DNA of 22,297 nucleotides, taken from a virus. The DNA lies in the IMG/VR virus record IMGVR_UViG_3300027851_000135, positions 1 to 22,297 of that record, one strand, 5' to 3'. The notes under the pieces are model-generated. The model searched no databases and was not told the DNA's origin. It was given only the letters and a program-made list of their open reading frames with translations. Numbering within the stretch: the stretch's first letter is position 1; every line of letters begins with the position of its first letter. The translations under genes and the position numbers were made by a program. Positions 1-8,018 of the stretch are shown here, one piece after another.

Positions 1-269
1 GACGTGAAGTTCACGCCGATGTGCTTTTGCGAAGCAACAGTCAGGGTCGTGTACTGCTCGTTGTCGTCTTGAACTTGCAGAGCGGCACCATCAGTGACCA
101 GAGCGCGGTCAGGCAGACGGATACGCAAAGTCGAACCAATCTTGGCACCTTCAACAGCGAAGCTGTCGTCGTACTGACGGTTTACGTTACGGGTGACTAC
201 CAAGTTATTCTCAAGGATCTCAAGAGCTTTACGGGTAATCATGTCAATGGTCAAAATGCTATTTGACAT
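1..269 (-). CDS. P22-type major capsid (coat) protein, N-terminal part
   Basis: The first 89 codons of a minus-strand gene that runs off the left edge of the window. The N-terminus (MSNSILTIDMITRKALEILE, then a NNLVVTRNVNRQYDD stretch and an AKIGSTLRIRLP stretch) is typical of the P22 coat protein family, which forms the icosahedral shell around scaffold and portal. The ATG at 269 follows a good ribosome site (AAGGAAATAAC). It lies 24 bases downstream of the scaffold gene, the usual scaffold-then-coat order. The C-terminal HK97-fold core is outside the window, so the assignment rests on the N-terminal pattern and the gene order. No promoter is visible between scaffold and coat, so they are probably co-transcribed. 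Confidence 0.85.
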   Translation of the reverse strand, partial: MSNSILTIDMITRKALEILENNLVVTRNVNRQYDDSFAVEGAKIGSTLRIRLPDRALVTDGAALQVQDDNEQYTTLTVASQKHIGVNFT

Positions 270-293
270 AGTTATTTCCTTTCAAAAATGAAA

Positions 294-1091
294 TTAGCGG
301 TTTCTTTGTGCTTCAATCTTCTTGATCTGACGCAGCCGTTCCTGCTCAATCCACTCAGACGTGCTCATGGTTTTAACAGAGCGTGGGTCAGTCGTGTCAT
401 AAGACGGTGTACCAGAGGTACGGGCTGTTACAGGTGCAATTGGAGCTGGAGCACTAGAGGTTTTCTTTGTGACCGGTTCAGCTGCCAGTTTGGCTTCGAT
501 CCGACCGATTTCTTTGGCTTGCAAAAAAGGCGCTAGTTTGGAAATGCGGTCCGCTTCTTTGGGATTAGATCCGAGGTAGTAAGCTACATCGGGGCCAACA
601 TCCGAAGCCTGAATTGTCTCGGCCATCACGTTGGTGATTCGCAACTGCGGGTTATATGCGACTTGTTCAAAGTCATCATACTTATTCCGAGCTTCTTCTT
701 CACGATCGTGATACGCCTCAATCATTTCTGATTGTTGACGTTCAGCTTCCCGTCTGGCAACCAATTCCTGAGCTTTACGTTCAGCCAGTGCTTCTGCATA
801 GGCTTCAGTTGACTCAAATTGATCAGCAGGCGGCAGGTCAGCAGGAGCTTTGGTCGTTTGCGTTTCCGCTACACGACGTTGTTGCTCACGTTCCCATTTG
901 CGTTGCTCTCTAGCAAGTCGCTTACCGATTGCAGCGTCCAGTTCTTCCTGTGTGAAAGATTTCGCAGCAGGTTGTTCTTCTGGTTGCTGTTCATCAGCAA
1001 TTACTTCCGGCGAAGAAACTTCGGGTTCAGGTGCAGCCGTTACATCCTGTTCCGGCACGGGGATTTCACCCGCTAGTTCATTTTCACTCAT
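294..1091 (-). CDS. Phage scaffolding protein
   Basis: A 265-aa acidic, charge-rich protein with no obvious globular core. Residues 1-45 are Pro/Glu-rich and probably disordered. Residues about 46-135 are long charged helices (FTQEELDAAIGKRLAREQ, then Arg/Glu/Gln repeats) likely to form coiled coil. The C-terminus (TSEWIEQERLRQIKKIEAQ) is a basic amphipathic helix of the kind that binds coat protein in P22-like scaffolds. Scaffolds direct procapsid assembly and leave before or during packaging. It sits directly upstream of the coat gene and is preceded by a strong ribosome site (AGGAATCAACAA before ATG) and by a promoter-like sequence at 1143-1170. Scaffolds diverge fast, so the call leans on composition and position as well as the C-terminal helix. 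Confidence 0.82.
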   Translation of the reverse strand: MSENELAGEIPVPEQDVTAAPEPEVSSPEVIADEQQPEEQPAAKSFTQEELDAAIGKRLAREQRKWEREQQRRVAETQTTKAPADLPPADQFESTEAYAEALAERKAQELVARREAERQQSEMIEAYHDREEEARNKYDDFEQVAYNPQLRITNVMAETIQASDVGPDVAYYLGSNPKEADRISKLAPFLQAKEIGRIEAKLAAEPVTKKTSSAPAPIAPVTARTSGTPSYDTTDPRSVKTMSTSEWIEQERLRQIKKIEAQRNR

Positions 1092-1111
1092 TTGTTGATT
1101 CCTGAGAATCC

Positions 1112-1178
1112 CTGGTGTGCTGCACCAGTACAGTTAATGCAGATGTTACACATTACTCCGCAGGTGTCAATACCTGCG
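1112..1178. other. Two hairpins between tailspike and scaffold genes
   Basis: The 89-base gap holds two perfect inverted repeats. CGCAGGT/ACCTGCG (1159-1165 with 1172-1178, 6-base loop) starts just after the tailspike stop. CTGGTG/CACCAG (1112-1117 with 1123-1128, 5-base loop) lies upstream of the scaffold ribosome site. Neither is followed by a T-run, so they are not classical terminators. They could be partial terminators or RNA-processing or stability elements separating the tail transcript from the scaffold-coat transcript. The -35 box of the candidate scaffold promoter overlaps the first hairpin. Confidence 0.4.
1143..1170 (-). promoter_or_regulatory. Candidate sigma70-like promoter for scaffold and coat
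   Basis: On the minus strand there is a perfect TTGACA (1170-1165), a 16-bp spacer and TAACAT (1148-1143). Transcription would start near 1136, about 45 bases before the scaffold ATG. It sits in the only sizeable gap in the downstream half of the late operon, directly before the two capsid genes needed in highest amount. It is a sequence match only and has not been tested. Confidence 0.5.
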
Positions 1179-1180
1179 AA

Positions 1181-2434
1181 TTACTTTCCAACCCAACCAG
1201 TATTACCTGTACCGGATTGCTTTACATACAGCGTAGTTCCTGCTCCACCAGTTGTGTTAGTATAAAGTGAACCTACCACGGCGGTCAAAACACCTTCTGG
1301 AGAACCTGTACCGCTGGTCCAGATAGGAGTTCCGTCACCAGGTGCAAACGTGTTTGTTGCAGTTCCATCATTTGTTCCAGTTAGCTTGTAAGCATTTGGA
1401 TTAGTGTTATTAGGTGTATTGTTTTCAGTTACCCAACTTACGCCTACATTGCCAGAACCAGCATTACCTTTGCGAATGGTGCAATTTGTATTAACAAATT
1501 TGTTATTGAACGAGTAAAGATAATTTGTATTTGCCACGTTATCAGTGATCATTTGATAACGAATCGTTGTTGGTTGCGTTCCTTTAGTCGTTTGACGGCA
1601 ACCGGAAATGTTTACATGACTTGTGTTGTAAACATTAAACAATACGGTTGTGTTTGCATTTTCATAAATATCAATATCGCTACCAATAATGTTTACTGCA
1701 TCTGTATTAACAAGATCATAGCAAGTAAAATTACCTGCGTATGGATTGCCTTCAATATGACTAACATAGTAGTTAATAGAACCGCAACTATCCAAAGCAA
1801 AAGCTGTTGTGTTTACAACGGAATTATCGAGTTCTCCAATGTCAACAGCACAGTTTCTAAATTCGCCATCAGTTACATTGTAAAGTTTATACCCAATACC
1901 GCAGGAAAGTGCATAACAACGGTCAAAGACTGTAGTAGTTGCAGAACCTGGAGTGCTTGAATTTTGAAACCCTGTATTACATTCTAATGCTTCACAACTT
2001 TCTACAAGAGTTAAAGCTGTTACTGTAGCCAAATTTAACCCAATGTTGAAATACGACATTCTTACATTTGTAAAAAGCGTGGAAATAGGATTTGTTGTGA
2101 CAATAGCAGATTTAGTTGATGTTTGAGGAGTCCCTTGTCGAATAATGAATAAATCATTTACATTTAATTCACCGTTACCAAAAGAAAAACCATGAACATC
2201 GTTATATACATTGATAATTGCATCATTACCATTAACAATGATGTTTCCAGATTTTGTAATAGTATCTGTAATTTTGTATGTAGCACCCGGAACAAAATCA
2301 ATAACAATTCCTGCGTTAAATGCTGCTTGAAGTGCTGCTGTATCATCCGTTGTGCCATCACCAACAGCGCCAAAATCAACAACATTAACAGGCGCTCCGT
2401 TAATCATTGAATAAGATACTTTAGTTAAAGACAT
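1181..2434 (-). CDS. Tailspike protein, pectate-lyase-like beta-helix
   Basis: A 417-aa protein opening with the signature VNVVDFGAVGDGTTDDTAAL (from residue 16), which marks the first turn of the right-handed beta-helix in pectate-lyase-3-like phage tailspikes. The middle is rich in Asn, Thr, Val and Ile, as in helix rungs. The last about 40 residues (GSPEGVLTAVVGSLY, then a GGAGTTLYVKQSG stretch) are a C-terminal cap seen in many phage spikes and fibres. Such proteins bind, and often cleave, surface polysaccharide. No catalytic residues can be assigned by eye, so enzyme activity is open. The ATG begins 1 base after the S74 fibre stop, with AAGGG about 9 bases ahead. Base composition is noticeably AT-rich compared with the portal and terminase genes, as expected for an exchangeable host-range gene. 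Confidence 0.8.
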   Translation of the reverse strand: MSLTKVSYSMINGAPVNVVDFGAVGDGTTDDTAALQAAFNAGIVIDFVPGATYKITDTITKSGNIIVNGNDAIINVYNDVHGFSFGNGELNVNDLFIIRQGTPQTSTKSAIVTTNPISTLFTNVRMSYFNIGLNLATVTALTLVESCEALECNTGFQNSSTPGSATTTVFDRCYALSCGIGYKLYNVTDGEFRNCAVDIGELDNSVVNTTAFALDSCGSINYYVSHIEGNPYAGNFTCYDLVNTDAVNIIGSDIDIYENANTTVLFNVYNTSHVNISGCRQTTKGTQPTTIRYQMITDNVANTNYLYSFNNKFVNTNCTIRKGNAGSGNVGVSWVTENNTPNNTNPNAYKLTGTNDGTATNTFAPGDGTPIWTSGTGSPEGVLTAVVGSLYTNTTGGAGTTLYVKQSGTGNTGWVGK

Positions 2435-2435
2435 T

Positions 2436-3665
2436 TTATTTTCCCTTTAATGTGGAAATTTCTGTTTCCAGTTGTTCAATTTTGATTTGTAATTCTTGCA
2501 ATGCTTTGATTGCCGCTGGAATTAAAAAAGAGGTGTCAACGCCCCATGTATCTTCTTCTGTTATACCTTTTACAACAGCGTCAGGACAAATATCAATAAG
2601 TTCTTGAGCTATAACGCCAAAATCTTGTGATTTTTCTTTACCTATCCAATCAAAACTTCTAATTTTTACAGAATTAATTAAAGGTAATGCTGATTTTGCA
2701 TCAACAATGTTTTCTTTTAATCTACTATCTGATGATGTTGCATAAGTTGTGTTTGTTCCATTTGATGTAATAGAGCCATGAGAAGTTCCTGCATCACTAA
2801 AATAAAAATGGTAATAAGTACCACCATTGCTTACAGCATAAGAGTTGTAAACGTAACCCCCAGCACCTAATTGATAACCACCAATTGTACCGTTACCGTT
2901 TGAATAAACCTCATGATTTAAAGACGACCCGCCAATATTAGTAATTGCTGTGCCGCTTACTATGCATTTACTGTTTACGCTTAAATTTGCTGCACCCGGA
3001 TCAGTGGTGTTGCCAATGGATACGCCGCCGGATGTAAAAAAACGTACTTTTTCAGCAGCACCGACCAAAATCGATACATCCGTTGATGATATTGAACCTA
3101 TTTGAACCGCAGATGCGCTGCATCCCATAACTGTGCTAATAGAACCGCCGGTATATCTAATACCGTCACCAGTTGGACCGCTTACGTCCAGCTTAAAAGC
3201 TGGGGTTGTTCCAACTCCTACATTGCCTGTGTTGTAATAAATGGTAGAGCCAGAAGTTGTCCATTGGCTAGAAACTTTGTTGTTAAATGTGCTCCAATCA
3301 GTGCTGGTCAAATAACCGTTTGTACTACCATTTGCAGCAGCCATACTGATAGCAGGAGTTGTGCCACCACTGGATACAACGGGAGCAGTACCTGTAACAG
3401 ATGTTACATAAGTGCCTGCCGGTTGTTTGTTATTAAACGTATTCCAATCAGTAGATGATAACCAACCATTTGACGATGCACTAGACTGCCGAATCGGCAC
3501 AGTATTAACGACGTTGGTCGAATCTTTGAAAAATAGATTTTTGTCAGCAACATTGATTGCAATTTCGCAACCATCTGTACTGTTTGTTAGGTTTCCTGCT
3601 GTCGGCGCATTGGTCGGAGTTGTGCTACCGTATAGCAGAATAGGTGTTTTTCCTGTAGCGGCCAT
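2436..3665 (-). CDS. Tail fibre with S74 intramolecular chaperone domain
   Basis: A 409-aa fibre. Residues 66-80 and 116-130 are near-identical repeats (NGWLSSTDWNTFNNK and NGYLTSTDWSTFNNK), a motif common in phage fibre shafts. Residues about 140-310 are Gly/Ser/Thr-rich beta structure. Residues 311 onward hold the peptidase S74 auto-chaperone: SSDSRLKENI (Ser312, Lys317 region) followed by FGVIAQELIDICPDAV, and a coiled coil at about 381-409 (IKALQELQIKIEQLETEI). Known S74 domains help fibres trimerise and then cut themselves off next to the SD-R-K motif. If this one does so, the mature fibre would be about 311 residues. The start lies 3 bases after the adaptor gene. It is one of two receptor-binding candidates, together with the neighbouring spike. 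Confidence 0.87.
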   Translation of the reverse strand: MAATGKTPILLYGSTTPTNAPTAGNLTNSTDGCEIAINVADKNLFFKDSTNVVNTVPIRQSSASSNGWLSSTDWNTFNNKQPAGTYVTSVTGTAPVVSSGGTTPAISMAAANGSTNGYLTSTDWSTFNNKVSSQWTTSGSTIYYNTGNVGVGTTPAFKLDVSGPTGDGIRYTGGSISTVMGCSASAVQIGSISSTDVSILVGAAEKVRFFTSGGVSIGNTTDPGAANLSVNSKCIVSGTAITNIGGSSLNHEVYSNGNGTIGGYQLGAGGYVYNSYAVSNGGTYYHFYFSDAGTSHGSITSNGTNTTYATSSDSRLKENIVDAKSALPLINSVKIRSFDWIGKEKSQDFGVIAQELIDICPDAVVKGITEEDTWGVDTSFLIPAAIKALQELQIKIEQLETEISTLKGK

Positions 3666-3668
3666 GAT

Positions 3669-4355
3669 TTATACGCTGGTAATTGTTTGCCAACCTGTTG
3701 ATGTATTGACACATAATTTTTGTAAATCTGTGTCAAATACCACCAATCCTTCAGATGCGCCAGTGATTGCGTTTTTCTGAGCAGTTGTTACATTTGGCGC
3801 AATAAAAGGAAATGCGTTTTGAGCAGAACTTGTTGTAAACTTAACAGAAGCGTTTACATGAAGACCTGATACGAATGTAACTGTGTCTGAATCGGTTTCC
3901 ACAAATGCGTATTGAGCACCTGGACCGTATTGATTCACACCGTCCACAAAAACCGACAGGTTATTAGTTCCTGGCTGGTATTGCATGGTTGTCAAATTAA
4001 ACACAGTCTGACCAGCAGTAGCTGTTTGAATCTCTTGCTGATTGGTGTAAGCAATAAAGTTGCTGTTGATACCGCTCAAGTTGTCCCATGTGCCAATTAG
4101 CACATCGTTGCTGTCTTTGAGGACAAACTTGTAGTTTTGGCCGTCAGTCAGCCAAATTTCGTAAGGTACACGGCCAGCGGAGTTAAGAACAATTGGATTG
4201 CTATTGGCTGTAAGACCACTATTGCTGGTGTACGTTGCCACCTGAGTCGTGGTACCAGCGGCGTATGTGTAAATCTTGCCGCCAGAAAGGACGTTGCCGC
4301 TATTGTCGAGGAGCTGAGCGCCAGCGCCCCAGATCGGGGAAAGATTTACAGCCAT
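3669..4355 (-). CDS. Tail adaptor with head-binding-type N-terminal domain
   Basis: 228 aa, starting MAVNLSPIWGAGAQLLDNSG. Residues 1-95 (GGKIYTYAAGTTTQVATYT, AGRVPYEIWLTDGQNYKFVL, and a final VLIGTWDNLSGI) match the widespread domain found at the virion-proximal end of podovirus tailspikes and fibres. Residues 100-185 form a second beta domain (QTVFNLTTMQYQPGTNNLSV, VDGVNQY) seen as a fibre-attachment module. The end (GASEGLVVFDTDLQKLCVN) is a fibre-like repeat. With no large receptor-binding region of its own, it probably anchors the fibre and/or spike encoded just downstream. The reading frame is open further upstream (to 4475), but that extension overlaps the preceding gene. The ATG at 4355 has a clear GGAG 7 bases ahead, so it is preferred. 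Confidence 0.72.
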   Translation of the reverse strand: MAVNLSPIWGAGAQLLDNSGNVLSGGKIYTYAAGTTTQVATYTSNSGLTANSNPIVLNSAGRVPYEIWLTDGQNYKFVLKDSNDVLIGTWDNLSGINSNFIAYTNQQEIQTATAGQTVFNLTTMQYQPGTNNLSVFVDGVNQYGPGAQYAFVETDSDTVTFVSGLHVNASVKFTTSSAQNAFPFIAPNVTTAQKNAITGASEGLVVFDTDLQKLCVNTSTGWQTITSV

Positions 4356-4368
4356 AGTATTACTCCAA

Positions 4369-4635
4369 TTAGTCGTAAGCCACTGTATAAGACGCGCTAT
4401 TAGCCAGAACGATGTACAGACCCTTATTAAAATACAGACCAGCTGGGAAATTTGCATAGGTTGTACCTGCTGCAACGGTGATCGTATCTAGGATTTTAGG
4501 ATCAGACGCACTGGAAGCAGCCGAATCATATACAGTCAGGGTGCCGCTGGATGTCGTTGAAACAAAGATGCCGTACAGCTTGCCAGCACCGACTTTAACC
4601 TGCTCGGTAGCGTTGGTTTGAGTATAGTTCGCCAT
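4369..4635 (-). CDS. Small beta-rich virion-like protein of unknown function
   Basis: An 88-aa Thr/Ser/Ala-rich protein (MANYTQTNATEQVKVGAGKL, with GIFVSTTSSGTLTVYDS in the middle) with alternating hydrophobic residues typical of a small beta-sandwich. I do not recognise a named family. Similar small proteins occur beside fibre genes in phages and may be minor capsid or tail decorations. A strong ribosome site (AAAGGACTTAAC) precedes the ATG. It heads the tail block, 13 bases upstream of the adaptor gene, so a structural role is a reasonable inference. Confidence 0.6.
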   Translation of the reverse strand: MANYTQTNATEQVKVGAGKLYGIFVSTTSSGTLTVYDSAASSASDPKILDTITVAAGTTYANFPAGLYFNKGLYIVLANSASYTVAYD

Positions 4636-4645
4636 GTTAAGTCCT

Positions 4646-5242
4646 TTAAATCAAATAATGATTTCGTTTGGCTCGGTTATCTGCTTTAGGTATTACTTGC
4701 AAATTTGTAGGAACGTGCAATCCTGAAACATTTTCACCGCGTAGTGGAAGTATGTGATCAACTTCCCAAACAAAACCAAACATCTCGGTTCGCAGTTTAG
4801 CAAGTTTATACGCTTCACGCATCATCCATCGATCATCCGATGTAAGCCATTTTGGCACACGTTTGGCTCGTCTGGCAACACTTGCAACAGCAAGTGATGT
4901 GTATGTTGCCGGATTTTTAGCAATCCATCGTTTACGCTTAGCTGTCACTTTATCTGGATTAGCTTTTTCCCATGCCTTTTGATCAGATTTAACCTTGTCT
5001 TTGTTGGCAGCTTGCCATCGTTTTACACGGATTCCGTGAAGTTCTCGATTATTTTCTAACCATTTTCGCATCGACTGCGAATACTTTTCTGGGTTTTCAA
5101 TACGCCACGCTACTGACTGAAGTTTGGTACATTCTACGCATTTTGCGCCTTTAACATACCGATCTGCAAAATGACCTCGTTTACACGGCTTACCCGTGTT
5201 ATATCTATCTAGTCCGAGGTTTTTTGCTTCTTTTCGTTTCAC
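4646..5242 (-). CDS. HNH homing endonuclease with N-terminal zinc-finger motif
   Basis: 198 aa. Residues 20-38 hold C20-x3-H24 and C35-x2-C38, a likely zinc site found at the N-terminus of a group of phage HNH proteins. Residues about 50-120 are Lys/Arg/Trp-rich helical repeats (NPEKYSQSMRKWLENN, NKDKVKSDQKAWEKANPDKV) likely to bind DNA. The HNH nuclease lies at about 158-195: WEVDHILPLRG, then LHVPTNLQVIPKADNRAKRN. These are free-standing selfish endonucleases that cut alleles lacking the insertion. Translation starts at GTG (5242) inside a GTGA overlap with the upstream gene's stop. It is inserted between the DUF5856-like gene and the tail block and is more AT-rich than its upstream neighbours. 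Confidence 0.87.
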   Translation of the reverse strand: MKRKEAKNLGLDRYNTGKPCKRGHFADRYVKGAKCVECTKLQSVAWRIENPEKYSQSMRKWLENNRELHGIRVKRWQAANKDKVKSDQKAWEKANPDKVTAKRKRWIAKNPATYTSLAVASVARRAKRVPKWLTSDDRWMMREAYKLAKLRTEMFGFVWEVDHILPLRGENVSGLHVPTNLQVIPKADNRAKRNHYLI

Positions 5243-5601
5243 GCAAGGAACCTTAACTTATACAGTGTGGAAAGATACAGCTCAATGATACCATCAATCA
5301 GGTTCTGAAGGGGGGCATCGTCCTTCTCACAGACATCGTAGCGCCCTTTTTCGATCTCAGCAAGCTGATCTTGCAGAAACTCCACCACATTACCTGTTTT
5401 CTTGGCTGACATGAGAGAAATCGGACCAATCAGACCATGACGGCCCTGATATGCCTCAGCAAACCCGTCTGCCAGCTCAATAATCTTATCATAAAACCCG
5501 TTAAGGGCTTTGTGTTTAGCGTAACTGCGGGTGTTCAAGTGAACGGAATGAGTTACATCCCGTGCCAAAAACAACATCCCAATAAAATCATTGCATTTCA
5601 T
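5239..5601 (-). CDS. DUF5856-like helical protein, possibly ferritin/Dps-like
   Basis: A 120-aa, mostly helical protein. Its pattern (MLFLARDVTHSVHLNTRSYA, then HKALNGFYDKIIELADGFAE with an AYQGRHG stretch, and ALQNLIDGIIELYLSTLYKL) matches a small conserved phage family I recall as DUF5856, with the four-helix, His/Glu/Asp-bearing look of Dps or ferritin-like proteins. Its role is not established, and metal or DNA binding would be a guess. The start overlaps the 3' end of the portal gene by 14 bases, with GGGAG 6 bases before the ATG, implying translational coupling to portal. The next gene begins in the GTGA of its stop codon. Confidence 0.62.
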   Translation of the reverse strand: MKCNDFIGMLFLARDVTHSVHLNTRSYAKHKALNGFYDKIIELADGFAEAYQGRHGLIGPISLMSAKKTGNVVEFLQDQLAEIEKGRYDVCEKDDAPLQNLIDGIIELYLSTLYKLRFLA

Positions 5602-7744
5602 TAGTTTCTCCCGGTTCTTCTTGACCCGGCATCTCGCGTGGTTCTAACTCACCGCCGACCAGATCACCCGTGTCCAGAGCTGCGGCAATCGTACCCATCA
5701 CGATGTCCTGGATCTGCTCAGGCGACATACCGGCTTGAACAGCAGCAATACGTTGCGTTTCAGCTTGGTAAGCCTTAATCTCAGCCTCGTAGTCCTTACG
5801 GCGCTGTTCCTGAGCCTCAATGGACTTAGCGGCATTTTGGATCATCTGATGCATCTGCTCCATTTCCTGACCCATTGCCTGCATTTGCTGCTGGGCGGCT
5901 TGCAGGGCAGGCGATTCATCAGCTTCAGACGTAATCTTAGGATCGATGGTCTTGGCAAAACGCTTCGCCATCTCCTGAGCACCCGGCCAGTCCATGTTCT
6001 TAACGAACAGATCGCCAGCCACTTGCCACAGTTGCGGATTACCTTGCAGCAGCTGAGCCATAGCTTCCAGAGCTTCTTGGCGCTTGGTGGCATAACCAGG
6101 ACCAGTGGTAACGACCACATCATACTTACCAACGCCAGGATTGTAGATTTTTTCAATTACTATCCCGTTCTGATCTTGAATTTTGCGAACTGGTTCTGGC
6201 TGCATCGGGTCCATCTTGACCATGCTGGTTTCACCATCTTCACCAATGATTCGGGCGATACGTTGAGTATCGTAAATCTTCGGGATTAGGTCCACCAATT
6301 GACGGGTCACATGGCGCACAGCACGGGCTAGGTTATCGACGTAGTGATAAGTGCCGACATCAGACTCTTTCTGACGGGCGAGGATCGCTTTACCACTACG
6401 CTCGTTGGATTGCATACCCAAGGAGGCATTGTATTGACCCGTGGCGCTCTTAATATCGTCCGCAGCACCCATCTTAGCCTGAATGAGTCCCGTCTGCGCC
6501 AGAGGCGGCGCAGCACGCTGTGGCAGCGGTAAAACAGCACCATTACCGTCAGTTACATCAGAGTTGACTTCCAAATACGGCCAGTTATTCGTATTGGCCG
6601 TTTTCCACTGCATTTCGTAGCCTTCAAACTGACCACCGTAGCCGACAAACGGGGCTTTCGGTGCAAGTGCCAGCATCTCAGCTTCTTGCGATACCCAGTA
6701 GTTGTACATACGCTGGGCATCTTTGGCGTTGCGGACCAGACCGGACACATACATCCGACCTTCCACTTCAAACTCGTTACCGACCACGCGGACTACAGGA
6801 ATCCATTTACCAGCCCACTCACGTTCCTCAAGGATCTCGTAGCCGTTGGTCTTGCACCACATGATCTTCTTCATCTCCGAGTCGCGTGAGCGAAGCGGAC
6901 GGCCATACATGACCTTCAGTTCCTTATCTTCCGGTGTACCTTCAAATACCGACTCACCATTCGGATACAGATTCAGCTTCTTCTTCTTGTAATCGATGTA
7001 GAAATACTCAGCAATCTTGACCGTGTGCTGCCCGATCCACTGACTAATCTGCTGATCACCTACACCCAGCGTTGCCAGCGTTGAGATTGGCGCTGCATCT
7101 GGGTACATATACTCGTATTCTTCTTTGGTGACATCTTCAGTAATGAAGCACCACTTGGCATCAGCACCCGTAGGATCTTGAATCAGCGGGTCCATGTACA
7201 CACTAAAGCTGTTACGGATGCGGCAAATCTTAATGTCCTGCTCGAAAGTGGCTTCGTCGCAGTATTCGGTCAGGATACGGATATAACCCTCACCGTAAGC
7301 CACTTGGTTCTCACAGGCGGTGTCGTAGGCTACGTCCGCGTCCGAGATGTACTGGATGTGACGTACGACGCCGTTGAAAATCTCGGCCACCTCAACGTCA
7401 GCCTTATCGTCGGCGGGGATAACTTTACCCGATGGGCGGTTCTGACGCTGATCGTTAGTAACCTGGTGAACATGTTGTGGCAGCTTATTGATGGTTAAGG
7501 TAGGGCGTGCATTGATTGTCTGACCCTGCACAGCACCACGGGTTGCCAGAACATCAGACGGCCACTGCCATTGATTGTCTGGGCTACCAGCGTAAAACTT
7601 GAGATCGTCTAGCTCATCTTCGCGGCTATCGGAAAGTGCGGAAATGGCAACATTCAATCGCTGCCGCATCGTGGACAGCATTTCCTTTTTAGGAGTGCCA
7701 CCATCGGCTACTTTTGCAACAGGATTAAGGTCACCATTAGGCAT
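5588..7744 (-). CDS. P22-like portal protein
   Basis: 718 aa, close to the usual size of the P22 portal family. The N-terminal region (MLSTMRQRLNVAISALSDSR, with DELDDLKFYAGSPDNQW soon after, then RPTLTINKLPQHVHQVTNDQ) and the central segments (ACENQVAYGEGYIRILTEY, NSFSVYMDPLIQDPTGADAK) are characteristic. The C-terminal about 110 residues are Gln/Glu/Met-rich coiled coil (QQQMQAMGQEMEQMHQMI), corresponding to the helical barrel of P22-type portals. The dodecamer sits at one capsid vertex, docks terminase during packaging and later the tail. The ATG overlaps the co-chaperonin stop by 8 bases, with GGAG 6 bases upstream, and the stop overlaps the DUF5856-like gene. Confidence 0.95.
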   Translation of the reverse strand: MPNGDLNPVAKVADGGTPKKEMLSTMRQRLNVAISALSDSREDELDDLKFYAGSPDNQWQWPSDVLATRGAVQGQTINARPTLTINKLPQHVHQVTNDQRQNRPSGKVIPADDKADVEVAEIFNGVVRHIQYISDADVAYDTACENQVAYGEGYIRILTEYCDEATFEQDIKICRIRNSFSVYMDPLIQDPTGADAKWCFITEDVTKEEYEYMYPDAAPISTLATLGVGDQQISQWIGQHTVKIAEYFYIDYKKKKLNLYPNGESVFEGTPEDKELKVMYGRPLRSRDSEMKKIMWCKTNGYEILEEREWAGKWIPVVRVVGNEFEVEGRMYVSGLVRNAKDAQRMYNYWVSQEAEMLALAPKAPFVGYGGQFEGYEMQWKTANTNNWPYLEVNSDVTDGNGAVLPLPQRAAPPLAQTGLIQAKMGAADDIKSATGQYNASLGMQSNERSGKAILARQKESDVGTYHYVDNLARAVRHVTRQLVDLIPKIYDTQRIARIIGEDGETSMVKMDPMQPEPVRKIQDQNGIVIEKIYNPGVGKYDVVVTTGPGYATKRQEALEAMAQLLQGNPQLWQVAGDLFVKNMDWPGAQEMAKRFAKTIDPKITSEADESPALQAAQQQMQAMGQEMEQMHQMIQNAAKSIEAQEQRRKDYEAEIKAYQAETQRIAAVQAGMSPEQIQDIVMGTIAAALDTGDLVGGELEPREMPGQEEPGETNEMQ

Positions 7745-8018
7745 CGAATACTCCGATCACGTCTTTTTCGCGCATTGCGAGGTATGTTTTGCCGTCATGC
7801 TTAATCGGCTGTCCGCTATATTCCCCGAATAATACACGATCCCCGACATTTAGGCACAATTTAATCCAATCGCCACTATCCGTGCGAACACCTGGTCCAA
7901 CAGCGACTACCACACCTTGCGACAGCTTTTTTTCAGAACTTGGTACTACCAGTAAGCCATCGTGCTTCTCGACTTCTTGCTCGATATACACGCAGTCAAA
8001 CATTGGCTTGATGTTCAT
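7737..8018 (-). CDS. GroES-like co-chaperonin
   Basis: 93 aa, about the length of GroES (97). It has the Cpn10 beta-barrel pattern: [20 protein letters not shown], a GLLV tripeptide-type mobile loop at about 21-24 (equivalent to GIVL in GroES), GVVVAVGPG at 35-43, VGDRVLFGEYSG at 58-69 and YLAMREKDVIGVF at 80-91. Phage co-chaperonins such as T4 gp31 replace GroES on host GroEL to fold the coat protein. By analogy this one may serve the P22-type coat or a tail protein, which is an inference. It starts in a TAATG overlap with the small upstream gene and ends 8 bases into portal, so it is tightly coupled to the packaging genes. The loop between the tripeptide and the barrel looks slightly shortened. 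Confidence 0.88.
   Translation of the reverse strand: MNIKPMFDCVYIEQEVEKHDGLLVVPSSEKKLSQGVVVAVGPGVRTDSGDWIKLCLNVGDRVLFGEYSGQPIKHDGKTYLAMREKDVIGVFDA

Noticed and set aside
1-266. Plus-strand frames over the coat and scaffold genes
   Set aside because: They are shadows of the minus-strand structural genes and have no ribosome sites or family features.
4356-4475. N-terminal extension of the tail adaptor to 4475
   Set aside because: It overlaps the preceding 88-aa gene in another frame. The ATG at 4355 has a good ribosome site and begins the conserved domain.
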